Assembly (NCBI GenBank): GCA_020724945.1
Contig: DYFX01000003.1
Coordinates: forward strand, 1 to 36,223
Direction: 5' to 3'
DNA length: 36,223 nucleotides
Origin: Candidatus Paceibacter sp.
GTDB taxonomy: Bacteria; Patescibacteriota; Patescibacteriia; SG8-24; DYFX01
Shown: in pieces, positions 27,313 through 35,245 of the stretch
Numbering within the stretch: position 1 is the first letter of the stretch
Layout of the letters: each line of letters starts with the position of its first letter
Program-made: the position numbers and the translations under genes
The notes under the pieces: model-generated
The model's input: the letters and a program-made list of their open reading frames with translations, nothing else
Database searches by the model: none
What the model was told of the DNA's origin: nothing

Positions 27313-28842
27313 CTAGCGCGCGTATTCGATCGCGCGCATCTCGCGGATGACGTTGATCTTGATCTCGCCGGGGTACTGGAGCTCCTGCTCGCACTTCTTG
27401 GCGATGTCCTTGGCGAGCTGCCAGGCGCCGAGGTCGTCGATGCGCTGGGGGGAGACGAAGACGCGGATCTCGCGGCCGGCCTGGATGGCGTAGGCGCGGT
27501 CGACGGCTTCGAAGGAGGTGGCGACCTTCTCGAGGTCCTCGAGGCGCCGGACATAGTTCTCGAGCGTGTCCTTGCGGGCGCCGGGGCGCGATCCGGAGAT
27601 GGCGTCGGCGGCCTTGCAGAGGTAGCCCTCGATGTTGCGCGGCCGGTCCTCGTGGTGCGAGAGCGAGTGGTAGGCGATCTCCTCGGGGAAGCCGAACTTC
27701 TTCATGATGTTGTAGCCGATCTCCGGGTGGGCGCCGGGGACATCATGGTCGACGGCCTTGCCGACATCGTGGAAGAGCCCGCCCTTGAGCAGGACCGCGG
27801 CGTCGGCGCCGACTTCCTTGGCGAGGAAGTTGCCGATCAGCGCGACCTCGATGGAGTGGCGCAGGACATTCTGGCCGTAGGAGGTGCGGTACTTCAGGCG
27901 GCCGAGGATGGAGATGAGCTTGGGGTCGACCGAGCCCAGCGGGATGCCGCACTCGATCATGGCGTCCTCGCCGGCCTTCTTGATGTCGAGCGCGAGCGTG
28001 CGCTTGGCCTCCTCGATGGCCTCCTCGATCTTGGTCGGCTGGATGCGGCCGTCCTTGATGAGGCTCTCGAGCGCGAGGCGGGCGACCTGGCGGCGGATGG
28101 GGGAGAAGCCGGAGACCGTGATGGCGTTCGGCGTGTCGTCGACGATGATCTCGGTGCCGGTCAGCTGCTCGAGCGACTTGATGTTGCGGCCCTCCTTGCC
28201 GATGATGCGGCCCTTCATGTCGTCGGAGGGGAGCTGGACCTGGGTCGTGGTCGTCTCGGCGCAGTGCGAGGAGGCGACGCGGGAGATGACGGCGGAGAGG
28301 ATGTTGCGGGCCTTCGTCTCGTACTCGTCGGTGCCGGCGCGCTCGATCTTGCGGATGCGCGAGAGGATCTCGTCCTGGGCCTCGTCCTCGATGGCCTTGA
28401 AGAGCTGCTCCTTGGCGACTTCGCGGGGGAGTTCGGCGACCTTCTCGAGCTTCTCGCGCATGTCCGCCTTGAGCCGCTCGATCTCGGCCTTGGCGGCCTC
28501 GATCTCCTTGGCATGCTCGTCGCTCTTCCGGGTCTTCTCCTGGAGCTCGAGAAGCTGCTTGTCGAACATCGATTCGCGCTTCTCGAGGCGCTGCTGGACG
28601 GCGTTCAGCTCCTTGCGGCGCTCGGCCTCGTCGCGCTTGGCCTCGTCGAGCATCTGGACGGACTTCTTCTTGGCCTGGAGCTCGATCTCCTGGGCCTTGG
28701 CCTTGGCGTCGTTCACGGTCGCCTCGGCCTTGGCTTCGGCGGACGCGATCTTGTCGGCGGTGACTTTCTTTTGGATGTAATAGCCGGCGCCCAGACCGAC
28801 CGCCAAGGCGGCCAGGGCGAGGAGCAACAACGGGACGGACAT
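27313..28842 (-). CDS. rny: ribonuclease Y
   Basis: A 509-residue membrane-tethered endoribonuclease that initiates mRNA decay. An N-terminal membrane anchor (about 4-22) is followed by a long coiled coil (about 30-165), a KH RNA-binding domain with GRIIGKEGRN (211-220), and an HD phosphohydrolase domain with LFHDVGKA (356-363; H358/D359) and SHHEDRP (395-401). Order and length match RNase Y. The start has no Shine-Dalgarno sequence. The upstream intergenic region has a hairpin and no clear consensus promoter. Confidence 0.96.
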   Translation of the reverse strand: MSVPLLLLALAALAVGLGAGYYIQKKVTADKIASAEAKAEATVNDAKAKAQEIELQAKKKSVQMLDEAKRDEAERRKELNAVQQRLEKRESMFDKQLLELQEKTRKSDEHAKEIEAAKAEIERLKADMREKLEKVAELPREVAKEQLFKAIEDEAQDEILSRIRKIERAGTDEYETKARNILSAVISRVASSHCAETTTTQVQLPSDDMKGRIIGKEGRNIKSLEQLTGTEIIVDDTPNAITVSGFSPIRRQVARLALESLIKDGRIQPTKIEEAIEEAKRTLALDIKKAGEDAMIECGIPLGSVDPKLISILGRLKYRTSYGQNVLRHSIEVALIGNFLAKEVGADAAVLLKGGLFHDVGKAVDHDVPGAHPEIGYNIMKKFGFPEEIAYHSLSHHEDRPRNIEGYLCKAADAISGSRPGARKDTLENYVRRLEDLEKVATSFEAVDRAYAIQAGREIRVFVSPQRIDDLGAWQLAKDIAKKCEQELQYPGEIKINVIREMRAIEYAR

Positions 28843-29081
28843 AGGGTGATAGTCCGTCGCTCCGATCCTGGTTGTTCGAGCGTCGAAAAGCCGGAAAGCC
28901 TTAGGCTTTCTTCTGTGCGCGCGCGGATTCTCTCATTTCTACCGGAAACTGGGGCAAAAGTCGCATGGGGGTGGGGCGCAGCTCTTCGGGCTCAACCGGG
29001 ACGGAACGAGCGGATCGCTAATGATGAACTGGTTCGACCATATCACGGGGAGGTGCCTCCGGCAAGGTGTATACTGCCCCC
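28843..29081. other. divergent intergenic region between rny and the GT-C gene
   Basis: About 240 bp with no coding potential that I would trust. It holds a 7-bp stem hairpin (GAAAGCC/GGCTTTC, 28894-28910) in the rny leader and the TATACT -10 for the GT-C gene. A minus-strand TTGCCC (complement of 28953-28958) has a poor -10 partner, so the rny promoter was not placed. Confidence 0.5.
29070..29075 (+). promoter_or_regulatory. -10 element for the GT-C gene (leaderless transcript likely)
   Basis: TATACT ends seven bases before the ATG at 29082, so the transcript would begin at about the start codon. No -35 matches at 17 bp. Confidence 0.5.
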
Positions 29082-30590
29082 ATGATGAAACGCCCGTATT
29101 CGCTGGTCTTCGCGCTTTCCGCCGCCTTTTTCGCGTGGATCCACTTCGTTCCGGGCTTCGGCGACCCCGACGCCTACTACCATCTGCGGATGACGCGCCT
29201 GACGATGGAGTCCGGGCCCGTCGCGGCCTTCCCGTGGCTGCCGCAGACCACGCTCGCCGACGCGTTCGCCGACCATCACTTCCTCTATCACATCGCGCTC
29301 GCGCCCTTCCTCGCCGCGTTCGGGGATTTCCACGGAGCGAAGATCGCCACGGTCGTCTTCGCGGCGCTCGCGGTCGTCGCCGTCGCATACCTCCTGAAGG
29401 GCTATGGCGTGCGGCGGCCGCATCTTTGGGCGCCGCTCCTGTTCTTCGCTCCGGGATTCGTCTTCCGGCTGCTGCTCACCAAGGCCACCGCGCTCGCGCT
29501 CGCCGCGCTCTGCCTCTTCCTCGTCGCGCTCCGGCGCCGGCATCGCGGCGCGGCGTTCGCGATCGCCTTCGCGTATGTCTGGCTGCATGGCGGGTGGCCG
29601 CTCCTTCTCGTGGCCGCTGCGATCGACGCGCTCGTGCGCCGCTCGGCGCGGATGTTCGTCGCGACCGCGCTCGGATCGGCGGCCGGACTCGTCCTGAACC
29701 CGTTCTTTCCGGCGAACCTCCTCTTCTACGGCGAGCAGATCCTGCAGATCGCCGTGCTCGGGCGCCCCGATCCCGCCGTGCTCGTCGGCGACGAGTGGTA
29801 TCCGCGCGAGTTCGCGACGATCTTCATCGGGAACATCGGCGCGTTCCTGCCGATGCTCGCCGCCGCGGCCGCCGCGGCCGCCGCCGTGCTGACCGGCGCG
29901 CGCCCGCGCCCCGTGCGCGTCGACCTGTCGCGGCGCTTCGACATGCTTTTCGCCGGATCGTTCGCCGCGATCCTGCTGCTCATGACGCTCCGCCAGGCGC
30001 GGCATCAGGAGTACCTCGTGCCGATGGCCCTCCTCGCCGGCGCGCTCGTCGCGGAGACGGCGCTCGCCGCCATCGACCTGCGCGCGCTCGCCGCGCGGGC
30101 GAAGGCGCGGTTCGGCCGCGCGGCCGTCCCGGCGACGGCGGCGCTCGTCGTGGCGTGCGCGGCCGCCGCCGTCTGGCTGCTCTGGATCCCGCGCCGTTCC
30201 TACGAGGATCGTCCGCCGGCGTCGCGGTACGCCGATGCCGGCGCTTGGGTGCGCGCACATGTGCCGGCGGGGGAGACGATCTTCCACGCGCGCTGGGACG
30301 ATTTCCCCCAGCTCTGGTACCGCTCTCCGGAGCATCGCTACATCGCCGGCCTCGACGCGCTCTTCTCCTACCGCAAGGATCCGGCGAAGTACTGGCTCTG
30401 GCGCGACATCGGCGAAGGCCGCCGCCGCGAAGGGCTGGCCGAGCTGATCGTCGAGGAGTTCGGCGCGCGGCATGTCTTCCTGCGCATGGGCCCCGACCCG
30501 CTCCGTTCGCTCATCAAAAAAGACCCGTCGTTCGAACGGGTCTACGCGGACATCGAGGCGGAGGTCTGGAGGATCAGAGACGCACGATGA
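29082..30590 (+). CDS. GT-C-fold membrane glycosyltransferase-like protein (STT3-like)
   Basis: A 502-residue polytopic membrane protein with about ten hydrophobic segments and a soluble C-terminal domain of about 130 residues. The first loop carries DPDAYYHLRM (28-37), resembling the acidic GxxDxYYH.R motif of the first extracytoplasmic loop in STT3/PglB/AglB oligosaccharyltransferases and other GT-C enzymes. DHHFLYH (64-70) follows. In the C-terminal domain RWDDFPQLWY is conserved-looking but is not the canonical WWDYG. It likely handles a polyprenyl-linked sugar at the cell surface, but the substrate is unknown. It appears leaderless. Its 3' end overlaps the convergent gene by 17 bp and carries a terminator for that gene. 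Confidence 0.78.
   Translation: MMKRPYSLVFALSAAFFAWIHFVPGFGDPDAYYHLRMTRLTMESGPVAAFPWLPQTTLADAFADHHFLYHIALAPFLAAFGDFHGAKIATVVFAALAVVAVAYLLKGYGVRRPHLWAPLLFFAPGFVFRLLLTKATALALAALCLFLVALRRRHRGAAFAIAFAYVWLHGGWPLLLVAAAIDALVRRSARMFVATALGSAAGLVLNPFFPANLLFYGEQILQIAVLGRPDPAVLVGDEWYPREFATIFIGNIGAFLPMLAAAAAAAAAVLTGARPRPVRVDLSRRFDMLFAGSFAAILLLMTLRQARHQEYLVPMALLAGALVAETALAAIDLRALAARAKARFGRAAVPATAALVVACAAAAVWLLWIPRRSYEDRPPASRYADAGAWVRAHVPAGETIFHARWDDFPQLWYRSPEHRYIAGLDALFSYRKDPAKYWLWRDIGEGRRREGLAELIVEEFGARHVFLRMGPDPLRSLIKKDPSFERVYADIEAEVWRIRDAR
30515..30543 (-). terminator. intrinsic terminator for the minus-strand gene inside GT-C coding sequence
   Basis: On the minus strand AGACCCGT and ACGGGTCT (30536-30543 with 30521-30528) form an 8-bp stem, followed by TTTTTT. 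It lies inside the coding sequence of the convergent GT-C gene. Confidence 0.75.
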
Positions 30591-30960
30591 GCGTCACGAC
30601 GCCGGAGCGGCGCGCCTCGTCGTGCCAGCGCCAGGCGCGCTCGCAGTCGAGGCCGCGCATGGCCAGGTAGCCGGCGCAACAACCCCAGACGGCGGCCGCC
30701 ACATCGGCGGAAAGGTCGTCGTCCTTGGTGTCGACGAGATCGATCGTCGCGCGGTCGGCGCCGTCGAGGACCGCGTCGCGCAGGCCATCGAACACGCGAT
30801 CGAGGTAGGGGACGGCGAAACCGTTCCCCGCCTTCTCGAACTCCGCGGGCGCGTCGTCGCGCAGGGGCTTGAGGTGAAGCTCGACTTCCTTGGCGAGCTT
30901 GGCGCGGACCGATCGGCAGCCGTTGCGGATGCCCGTGAGCGTCGTGCGGATCTGCGGCAT
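30574..30960 (-). CDS. small hypothetical protein
   Basis: A 128-residue soluble protein not recognised. AAGGAGAT before the ATG fixes the start. The first half is helical and charged (RNGCRSVRAKLAKEVELHLK), the second half contains DVAAAVWGCCAGYLAMRGLDCERAWRWHDEARR, with a Cys pair and Trp-rich stretch. Its 3' end overlaps the GT-C gene tail to tail by 17 bp. Its promoter lies directly after the truB stop, and its terminator is inside the GT-C gene. Monocistronic accessory unit. Confidence 0.62.
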   Translation of the reverse strand: MPQIRTTLTGIRNGCRSVRAKLAKEVELHLKPLRDDAPAEFEKAGNGFAVPYLDRVFDGLRDAVLDGADRATIDLVDTKDDDLSADVAAAVWGCCAGYLAMRGLDCERAWRWHDEARRSGVVTLIVRL

Positions 30961-31004
30961 GAAGGATCTCCTTGTCGTCCGGGTGATCCGGAAAGCGACG
31001 CAGG

Positions 31005-31033
31005 AGCGTAGCAGGGATCCGCCGCCGCGTCAA
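31005..31033 (-). promoter_or_regulatory. promoter for the 30574 gene
   Basis: On the minus strand TTGACG (complement of 31028-31033) and TACGCT (complement of 31005-31010) with a 17-bp spacer. The -35 starts one base after the truB stop codon. Confidence 0.65.
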
Positions 31034-31699
31034 TCAGGGCGTGAAGAGGCGTTCCGGCGCGACGCCTTCTTTCGTCACCGCGTCCTTCACGTCGAAGCTC
31101 CCGATGCGCGTGCGCCGCAGTTCCTCCAGGTACGCGCCGCAGCCGAGCGCCCTGCCGATGTCGTCTGCGAGCGCGCGGATGTAGGTGCCGCTCGAGACGC
31201 GCGTGCGGATCTTGGCGATGGGCCAGGCGTAGTCGGCGAGCGAGAGCTCGTGGATCGTCACGCGGACGGGTTTCCGCTCGATTTCCTTCCCCTCGCGCGC
31301 CAGTTCATACAATTTCTTGCCGCCGACCTTCTTGGCGGAGTACATCGGCGGCACTTGGTCGATCTCGCCGCGGAACTTTTCCAGCGCGGCTTCGAACGCC
31401 TCGCGGGAAACCGGCGCGCAATCCTTTCGTTCGGTGACGGCGCCCGTGCGGTCCATCGTGTCGCTCGTCGCGCCGAGGCGGAGCGTCGCTTCGTAGGTTT
31501 TGTCGAGGCCGACGAACCGGGAAATCTCCTTCGTCATCTTCCCGACGGCCAGGATGAGGAGTCCTGAAGCGAACGGATCGAGCGTTCCCGCGTGGCCGAT
31601 CTTCCGGGTGCGCAAAACGCGCCGCGCGGCGTCGACGATGTCGTGCGAGGTCGGGCCGACGGGCTTGTCGATCAGCAGGAATCCGGAGGGGGCGTCCAT
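31034..31699 (-). CDS. truB: tRNA pseudouridine(55) synthase TruB, short form
   Basis: A 221-residue enzyme that isomerises U55 in the T loop of tRNAs. The active-site motif GHAGTLDPFASGLL places catalytic D41. MYSAKKVGGKKLYELAREG and RVSSGTYIRALADDIG are the family's RNA-binding blocks. At 221 residues it lacks the C-terminal PUA-like domain found in larger TruB proteins, a known short variant. It has its own promoter back to back with that of the 31772 gene, no Shine-Dalgarno sequence and no clear terminator. Confidence 0.94.
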   Translation of the reverse strand: MDAPSGFLLIDKPVGPTSHDIVDAARRVLRTRKIGHAGTLDPFASGLLILAVGKMTKEISRFVGLDKTYEATLRLGATSDTMDRTGAVTERKDCAPVSREAFEAALEKFRGEIDQVPPMYSAKKVGGKKLYELAREGKEIERKPVRVTIHELSLADYAWPIAKIRTRVSSGTYIRALADDIGRALGCGAYLEELRRTRIGSFDVKDAVTKEGVAPERLFTP

Positions 31700-31702
31700 A
31701 GG

Positions 31703-31730
31703 TTGACAATCTGGGATTTCGTGCTAGGTT
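31703..31730 (+). promoter_or_regulatory. promoter for the 31772 gene
   Basis: TTGACA at 31703-31708 (consensus) and TAGGTT at 31725-31730 with a 16-bp spacer. Confidence 0.6.
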
Positions 31731-31731
31731 G

Positions 31732-31760
31732 AGCTTAGTCCGCCCCGCCCTTTCAGACAA
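31732..31760 (-). promoter_or_regulatory. truB promoter
   Basis: On the minus strand TTGTCT (complement of 31755-31760) and TAAGCT (complement of 31732-31737) with a 17-bp spacer. The two opposite -10 elements are separated by one base pair, so the polymerases would compete. Confidence 0.55.
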
Positions 31761-31771
31761 CAGGAGGCCCC

Positions 31772-32662
31772 ATGAGTTCCGAGGAGAACAAGAAGCCTCC
31801 CGGCAACGGGGGGCCGCGCGTGCTCGGCGACGCGCCGGACGACGCTTGCGAGATCGTGATCGACTGCGAACCGCCCGCGCTCATGCTCACCTCGAAGGCC
31901 AAGCAGGCCCACGAGGAGCTGCGCGACATCATGCGCGAGCGGAAGGACCGCTGGTTCACCGCCTTCGCGCGGAATCTCGCCCGCAACGGCAAGAAGCTCC
32001 CGCGCATCATCGTGCATGTCGTGACCGGCGGCGTCGTGACCATCGCGGTCACGGCCGCGACCGGCGACCCCGTGACCGGCCTGGCCGCCGGCACGGCGGT
32101 CGGCGTCACCGGTCCGCCGGCGCTCTCGACCACGCGCCTGCGCCGCAGCCGCCTCGCCGAGCACCGCCGTTCCTACCCCGATGTCCCGGAGTTCCACGAT
32201 CTCTGGGCGGTCACCGCCTACGAGTTTTGCCTCATCGTCCGCGGCTACGAGCTGCGACAGCAGGCCATCCACCGCCTCCGCAAGCTCGCGCGCCAGTTCC
32301 GGCATGACGAGCGGCGGGCCGCCGCGGCGCTCCGCACGGCCGACGGGTTCGCGAACTTGCTGTGCGGCTATTACGCCGACCTGGTCGAGATCGATCGCGT
32401 GCTCCTCGAGTATCAGGACGATTCCATCGAACGGTACGCCGACGAGGAAGGCCAGGCCGCCATCCGGCAGATCCAGCCCTTGAAGGAAGGACAGTACGAC
32501 TGGCTCATCCTCGAGCCGGAAGTCATCGTCCCCGGCAAGGAGCAGGAGCTGCTCGAGCGCGACCTCCAGGAGATCGCGAGCTACCGCGACATGGCCGATG
32601 CCATCGACCCGTACGAGGCCATGCGCCGCGAACAGGAAGAGCACGAAGGTTCCGAAGACTGA
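31772..32662 (+). CDS. hypothetical protein with a central hydrophobic region
   Basis: A 296-residue protein of unknown function. CAGGAGG at 31761-31767 fixes the start. After a Pro-rich N-terminus, a hydrophobic Val/Ala/Gly-rich stretch (about 77-110) could form one hairpin or two short membrane segments. The second half is alpha-helical and strongly charged, ending in a Glu/Asp-rich tail. No catalytic motif is seen. It has a promoter, a ribosome binding site and a terminator of its own, directly upstream of the infB promoter. Codon use is like the rest. Confidence 0.68.
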   Translation: MSSEENKKPPGNGGPRVLGDAPDDACEIVIDCEPPALMLTSKAKQAHEELRDIMRERKDRWFTAFARNLARNGKKLPRIIVHVVTGGVVTIAVTAATGDPVTGLAAGTAVGVTGPPALSTTRLRRSRLAEHRRSYPDVPEFHDLWAVTAYEFCLIVRGYELRQQAIHRLRKLARQFRHDERRAAAALRTADGFANLLCGYYADLVEIDRVLLEYQDDSIERYADEEGQAAIRQIQPLKEGQYDWLILEPEVIVPGKEQELLERDLQEIASYRDMADAIDPYEAMRREQEEHEGSED

Positions 32663-32663
32663 C

Positions 32664-32694
32664 CCCCGCCCGCGGCGCCGCGGCGGGGCTTTTT
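32664..32694 (+). terminator. intrinsic terminator
   Basis: CCCCGCC (32664-32670) pairs with GGCGGGG (32682-32688) with an inner GC-rich self-pairing loop, followed by CTTTTTC. The infB -35 begins three bases later. Confidence 0.8.
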
Positions 32695-32696
32695 CA

Positions 32697-32725
32697 TTGA
32701 CAGATATGCGGAAGTCCCGTATCCT
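32697..32725 (+). promoter_or_regulatory. infB promoter
   Basis: TTGACA at 32697-32702 (consensus) and TATCCT at 32720-32725 with a 17-bp spacer. The -10 ends nine bases before the infB ATG, so the message would be leaderless or nearly so. Confidence 0.72.
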
Positions 32726-32734
32726 CCGACATAC

Positions 32735-34756
32735 ATGAACATCACCGAAATCGCGCGCCGCCTGCGCGTCACGCCCGACGAACTCCGCGAGAAGCTCCCG
32801 ACCCTCGGGTTCGACATCGGGCGCAAGGCGATCAAAGTCGATCATCGCGAGGCCGAGCGCATCATCCGCCGCTGGCAGGAGAACGCCTGGAAGCAGAAAC
32901 AGCTGGCCGACGAGAAGGCCAAGATGGAACTGCGCCGCAAGATCCAGGCCGGCGAAGTCACGGCCGACCGCAAGATCCAGATCCCGCCGTCCATCACCGT
33001 CCGCGAGCTGGCCGACAAGCTCCAGCGCCCCGTCACGGATGTCATCCGCGAACTGATGAAGGGCGGCATCTTGGCGTCCATCAACGAACGCGTCGACTTC
33101 GACACGGCCGCCATCATCGCCGAGGATCTCGGCTACCAGGCCGTGAAGCAGGACGAGGGGCAGAAGGAAGAGACCGTCTCCTCCGCGCTCGACCAGCTCA
33201 AGGAAGCCGTCCTCTCGGAGGACGACGGGAAGCTGCAGCCGCGTCCGCCGGTCGTCGTCGTCATGGGCCATGTCGACCACGGCAAGACGACGCTGCTCGA
33301 CGCCATCCGCGCCACCGCCGTCGCCACGGGCGAGTCCGGCGGCATCACCCAGCACATCGGCGCCTATCAGGCCGTGAAGAACGGGCGCTCCATCACCTTC
33401 ATCGACACCCCGGGCCATGAGGCCTTCACCATGATGCGCTCGCGCGGCGCCCGCGTCGCCGATGTCGCCATCCTGGTCGTCGCCGCCGACGACGGCGTCC
33501 AGCCGCAGACGGTCGAAGTCGTCCGCATCATCGAGGCGGCCAAGCTCCCGTATGTCGTCGCCATCAACAAGATGGACAAGGAAGGCGCCAACCCCGACCA
33601 GGTCAAGCGCCAGCTTTCCGATCTCGGCATGATTCCCGAGGACTGGGGCGGCAAGACCGTCATGGTCCCGATTTCCGCGAAATCGAACACCGGCATCGAC
33701 GGCCTGCTCGACACCATCCTGCTCGTGGCCGACATCGAGAAGGACAAGATCCGCGCGAACCCCGACCGCCGCGCCATCGGCACCATCATCGAGTCGCATG
33801 TCGACAAGGGCGAAGGCCCCGTCGCGACCGTCCTCATCCAGGGCGGCACCTTGAAGCGCAACGACATCCTCGGCATCGGCGGCGTGAACTACGGCCGCGT
33901 CCGCGCCATGAAGGACTGGACGGGCAAGCTCGTCGACGAGGCGCCGCCGGGCATGCCGGCCAAGATCCTCGGCTTCAAGCTCGCGCCGACGGTCGGCGAT
34001 GTCATGGAGGTCCCGGAACGCCCCCAGGATCTCAAGGACTGGAAGGAGATCAAGCACGCGCAGAGCTCCACCCAGCCGACCGTCTCCGGCTCGTCCTCGC
34101 CCTCCGCTTCCGGCGACGAGGGTTCCGCCAAGGAGAAGGACTGGGTCAATGTCATCGTCCGCGCCGACGTGCTCGGCTCGCTGGAAGCCATCCTCGGCGC
34201 GCTCGAGCGCATGACGCATCCCGATGTCGGCGTGCGCATCGTCGGCAAGGGCCTCGGCAATGTCAGCGACTCCGACATCCTCGCGGCCGAATCGAACGGC
34301 GCGCTCGTCCTCGCCTTCCATGTCAACCCGACATCGAGCGCGGCCGCCCTGGCGCGCGACAAGGACATCCCCGTCCGCCAGTACAAGGTCATCTACGACC
34401 TCCTCGACGACGTGAAGGAGGAACTGAAGAAGAAACTCAAGGCGGAAGTCATCCGCACCGACCTCGGCAAGCTCGAGATCAAGGGCGTGTTCCGTTCCGG
34501 CAAGGACGGCCAGATCGTCGGCGGCGTCTGCACCGACGGAAAGGTCATCCGCGGCGCGCTCGCCCAGGTCTTCCGCGCGGGCGTCCCGGTCGCCTCCGGC
34601 AAGATCGCCGACCTCCAGAGCCACAAGCAGTCCGTGGCGGAAGTCTACGGCGGCCAGGAATGCGGCATCCGCTTCGAAGGCCGCGGCCAGATCGAGCTCG
34701 GCGACATCCTGGAGATCTACAGCGAGGAGAAGCGCGAGAAACAGCTCGGCTTCTGA
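32735..34756 (+). CDS. infB: translation initiation factor IF-2, short N-terminus
   Basis: A 673-residue GTPase that positions fMet-tRNA on the ribosome. A short N-terminal region with an IF2-N-like domain (about 85-140, ITVRELADKL) replaces the long extension of E. coli IF-2. G1 is GHVDHGKT (178-185), followed by GGITQHIGAY, DTPGHEAFT (G3) and NKMDKEGANP (G4). Domains II, III and IV follow, with a Ser/Pro/Gly-rich linker near 450-465. The C-terminal domain has RSGKDGQIVGGVC and QECGIRFEGRGQIELGD, typical of the fMet-binding domain. No Shine-Dalgarno sequence; probably leaderless. Confidence 0.96.
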   Translation: MNITEIARRLRVTPDELREKLPTLGFDIGRKAIKVDHREAERIIRRWQENAWKQKQLADEKAKMELRRKIQAGEVTADRKIQIPPSITVRELADKLQRPVTDVIRELMKGGILASINERVDFDTAAIIAEDLGYQAVKQDEGQKEETVSSALDQLKEAVLSEDDGKLQPRPPVVVVMGHVDHGKTTLLDAIRATAVATGESGGITQHIGAYQAVKNGRSITFIDTPGHEAFTMMRSRGARVADVAILVVAADDGVQPQTVEVVRIIEAAKLPYVVAINKMDKEGANPDQVKRQLSDLGMIPEDWGGKTVMVPISAKSNTGIDGLLDTILLVADIEKDKIRANPDRRAIGTIIESHVDKGEGPVATVLIQGGTLKRNDILGIGGVNYGRVRAMKDWTGKLVDEAPPGMPAKILGFKLAPTVGDVMEVPERPQDLKDWKEIKHAQSSTQPTVSGSSSPSASGDEGSAKEKDWVNVIVRADVLGSLEAILGALERMTHPDVGVRIVGKGLGNVSDSDILAAESNGALVLAFHVNPTSSAAALARDKDIPVRQYKVIYDLLDDVKEELKKKLKAEVIRTDLGKLEIKGVFRSGKDGQIVGGVCTDGKVIRGALAQVFRAGVPVASGKIADLQSHKQSVAEVYGGQECGIRFEGRGQIELGDILEIYSEEKREKQLGF

Positions 34757-34761
34757 CATGC

Positions 34762-34791
34762 GCGGACCGCCCTTCACGGGCGGTCCGCTTT
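34762..34791 (+). terminator. intrinsic terminator after infB
   Basis: An 11-bp stem, GCGGACCGCCC (34762-34772) with GGGCGGTCCGC (34778-34788), around TTCAC, followed by a short TTT. The loop overlaps the -35 of trxA. Confidence 0.75.
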
Positions 34792-34801
34792 CGTCTACGA
34801 T
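34773..34801 (+). promoter_or_regulatory. probable trxA promoter, inside a terminator
   Basis: TTCACG at 34773-34778 in the terminator loop and TACGAT at 34796-34801 with a 17-bp spacer. A leader of about 80 nt would precede trxA. Confidence 0.5.
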
Positions 34802-34887
34802 GGAGGCGCTTCGTCCCGCGAGCCCGACCGCCTGGCGGCGCGTCCGGCGGCGCCGACGACGGATCGACGCGAATTCAACCAACACCT

Positions 34888-35208
34888 ATGGAACTCGTCA
34901 TCACCGAAGAGAATTTCGAAAAGGAGGTCCTGAAGTCCGATGCGCCCGTGCTCGTCGACTTCTGGGCGCCCTGGTGCGGCCCCTGCAAGATCATGGGCCC
35001 GATCATCGAGGAGGTCGCCAAGGAGCTCGAAGGCAAGCCGGTCAAGATCGGGAAGATGAATGTCGACGACAACCCGGAGACGCCCGGGAAGTTCGGCATC
35101 ATGAGCATCCCGACCATCATCATCTTCAAGAACGGCGAGGCCGTGGAGCAGATGGTCGGCGTGCAGGCCAAGGAGAAACTGATCGAGAAACTCACCGCGC
35201 AGATGTAA
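34888..35208 (+). CDS. trxA: thioredoxin
   Basis: A 106-residue disulfide reductase. WCGPC is at 29-33 in DFWAPWCGPCK, and the cis-proline is P75 in MSIPTIII. The buried Asp (D24) and the final strand-helix GVQAKEKLIEKL are typical. The start at 34888 gives the normal thioredoxin length; an upstream in-frame extension is rejected because it would run through the promoter. trxB follows with a hairpin in the 37-bp gap, so the two form a redox unit. Confidence 0.96.
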   Translation: MELVITEENFEKEVLKSDAPVLVDFWAPWCGPCKIMGPIIEEVAKELEGKPVKIGKMNVDDNPETPGKFGIMSIPTIIIFKNGEAVEQMVGVQAKEKLIEKLTAQM

Positions 35209-35214
35209 GCGAGA

Positions 35215-35243
35215 GCCCGCCCGGACGGGCGGGCCTCTTCTTC
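35215..35243 (+). terminator. hairpin between trxA and trxB
   Basis: GCCCGCCC (35215-35222) pairs with GGGCGGGC (35227-35234) around GGAC, followed by a pyrimidine stretch CTCTTCTT. It is a moderate terminator and could reduce, rather than block, read-through into trxB. Confidence 0.55.
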
Positions 35244-35245
35244 CT

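Noticed and set aside
28950..28990. Possible rny promoter with TTGCCC on the minus strand
   Set aside because: The only -10 candidate is GAGAAT at about 19 bp, a weak match at poor spacing.
27073..29085. 670-codon open frame on + over ymdB and rny
   Set aside because: Opposite strand of RNase Y coiled-coil coding sequence; highly repetitive Leu/Asp/Gly/Glu composition.
31724..34885. 1053-codon open frame on - over the 31772 gene and infB
   Set aside because: Antisense to infB and across terminators; composition typical of a shadow.
34660..34887. Upstream extension of the trxA frame
   Set aside because: It overlaps infB and the infB terminator; thioredoxin length and homology start at 34888.
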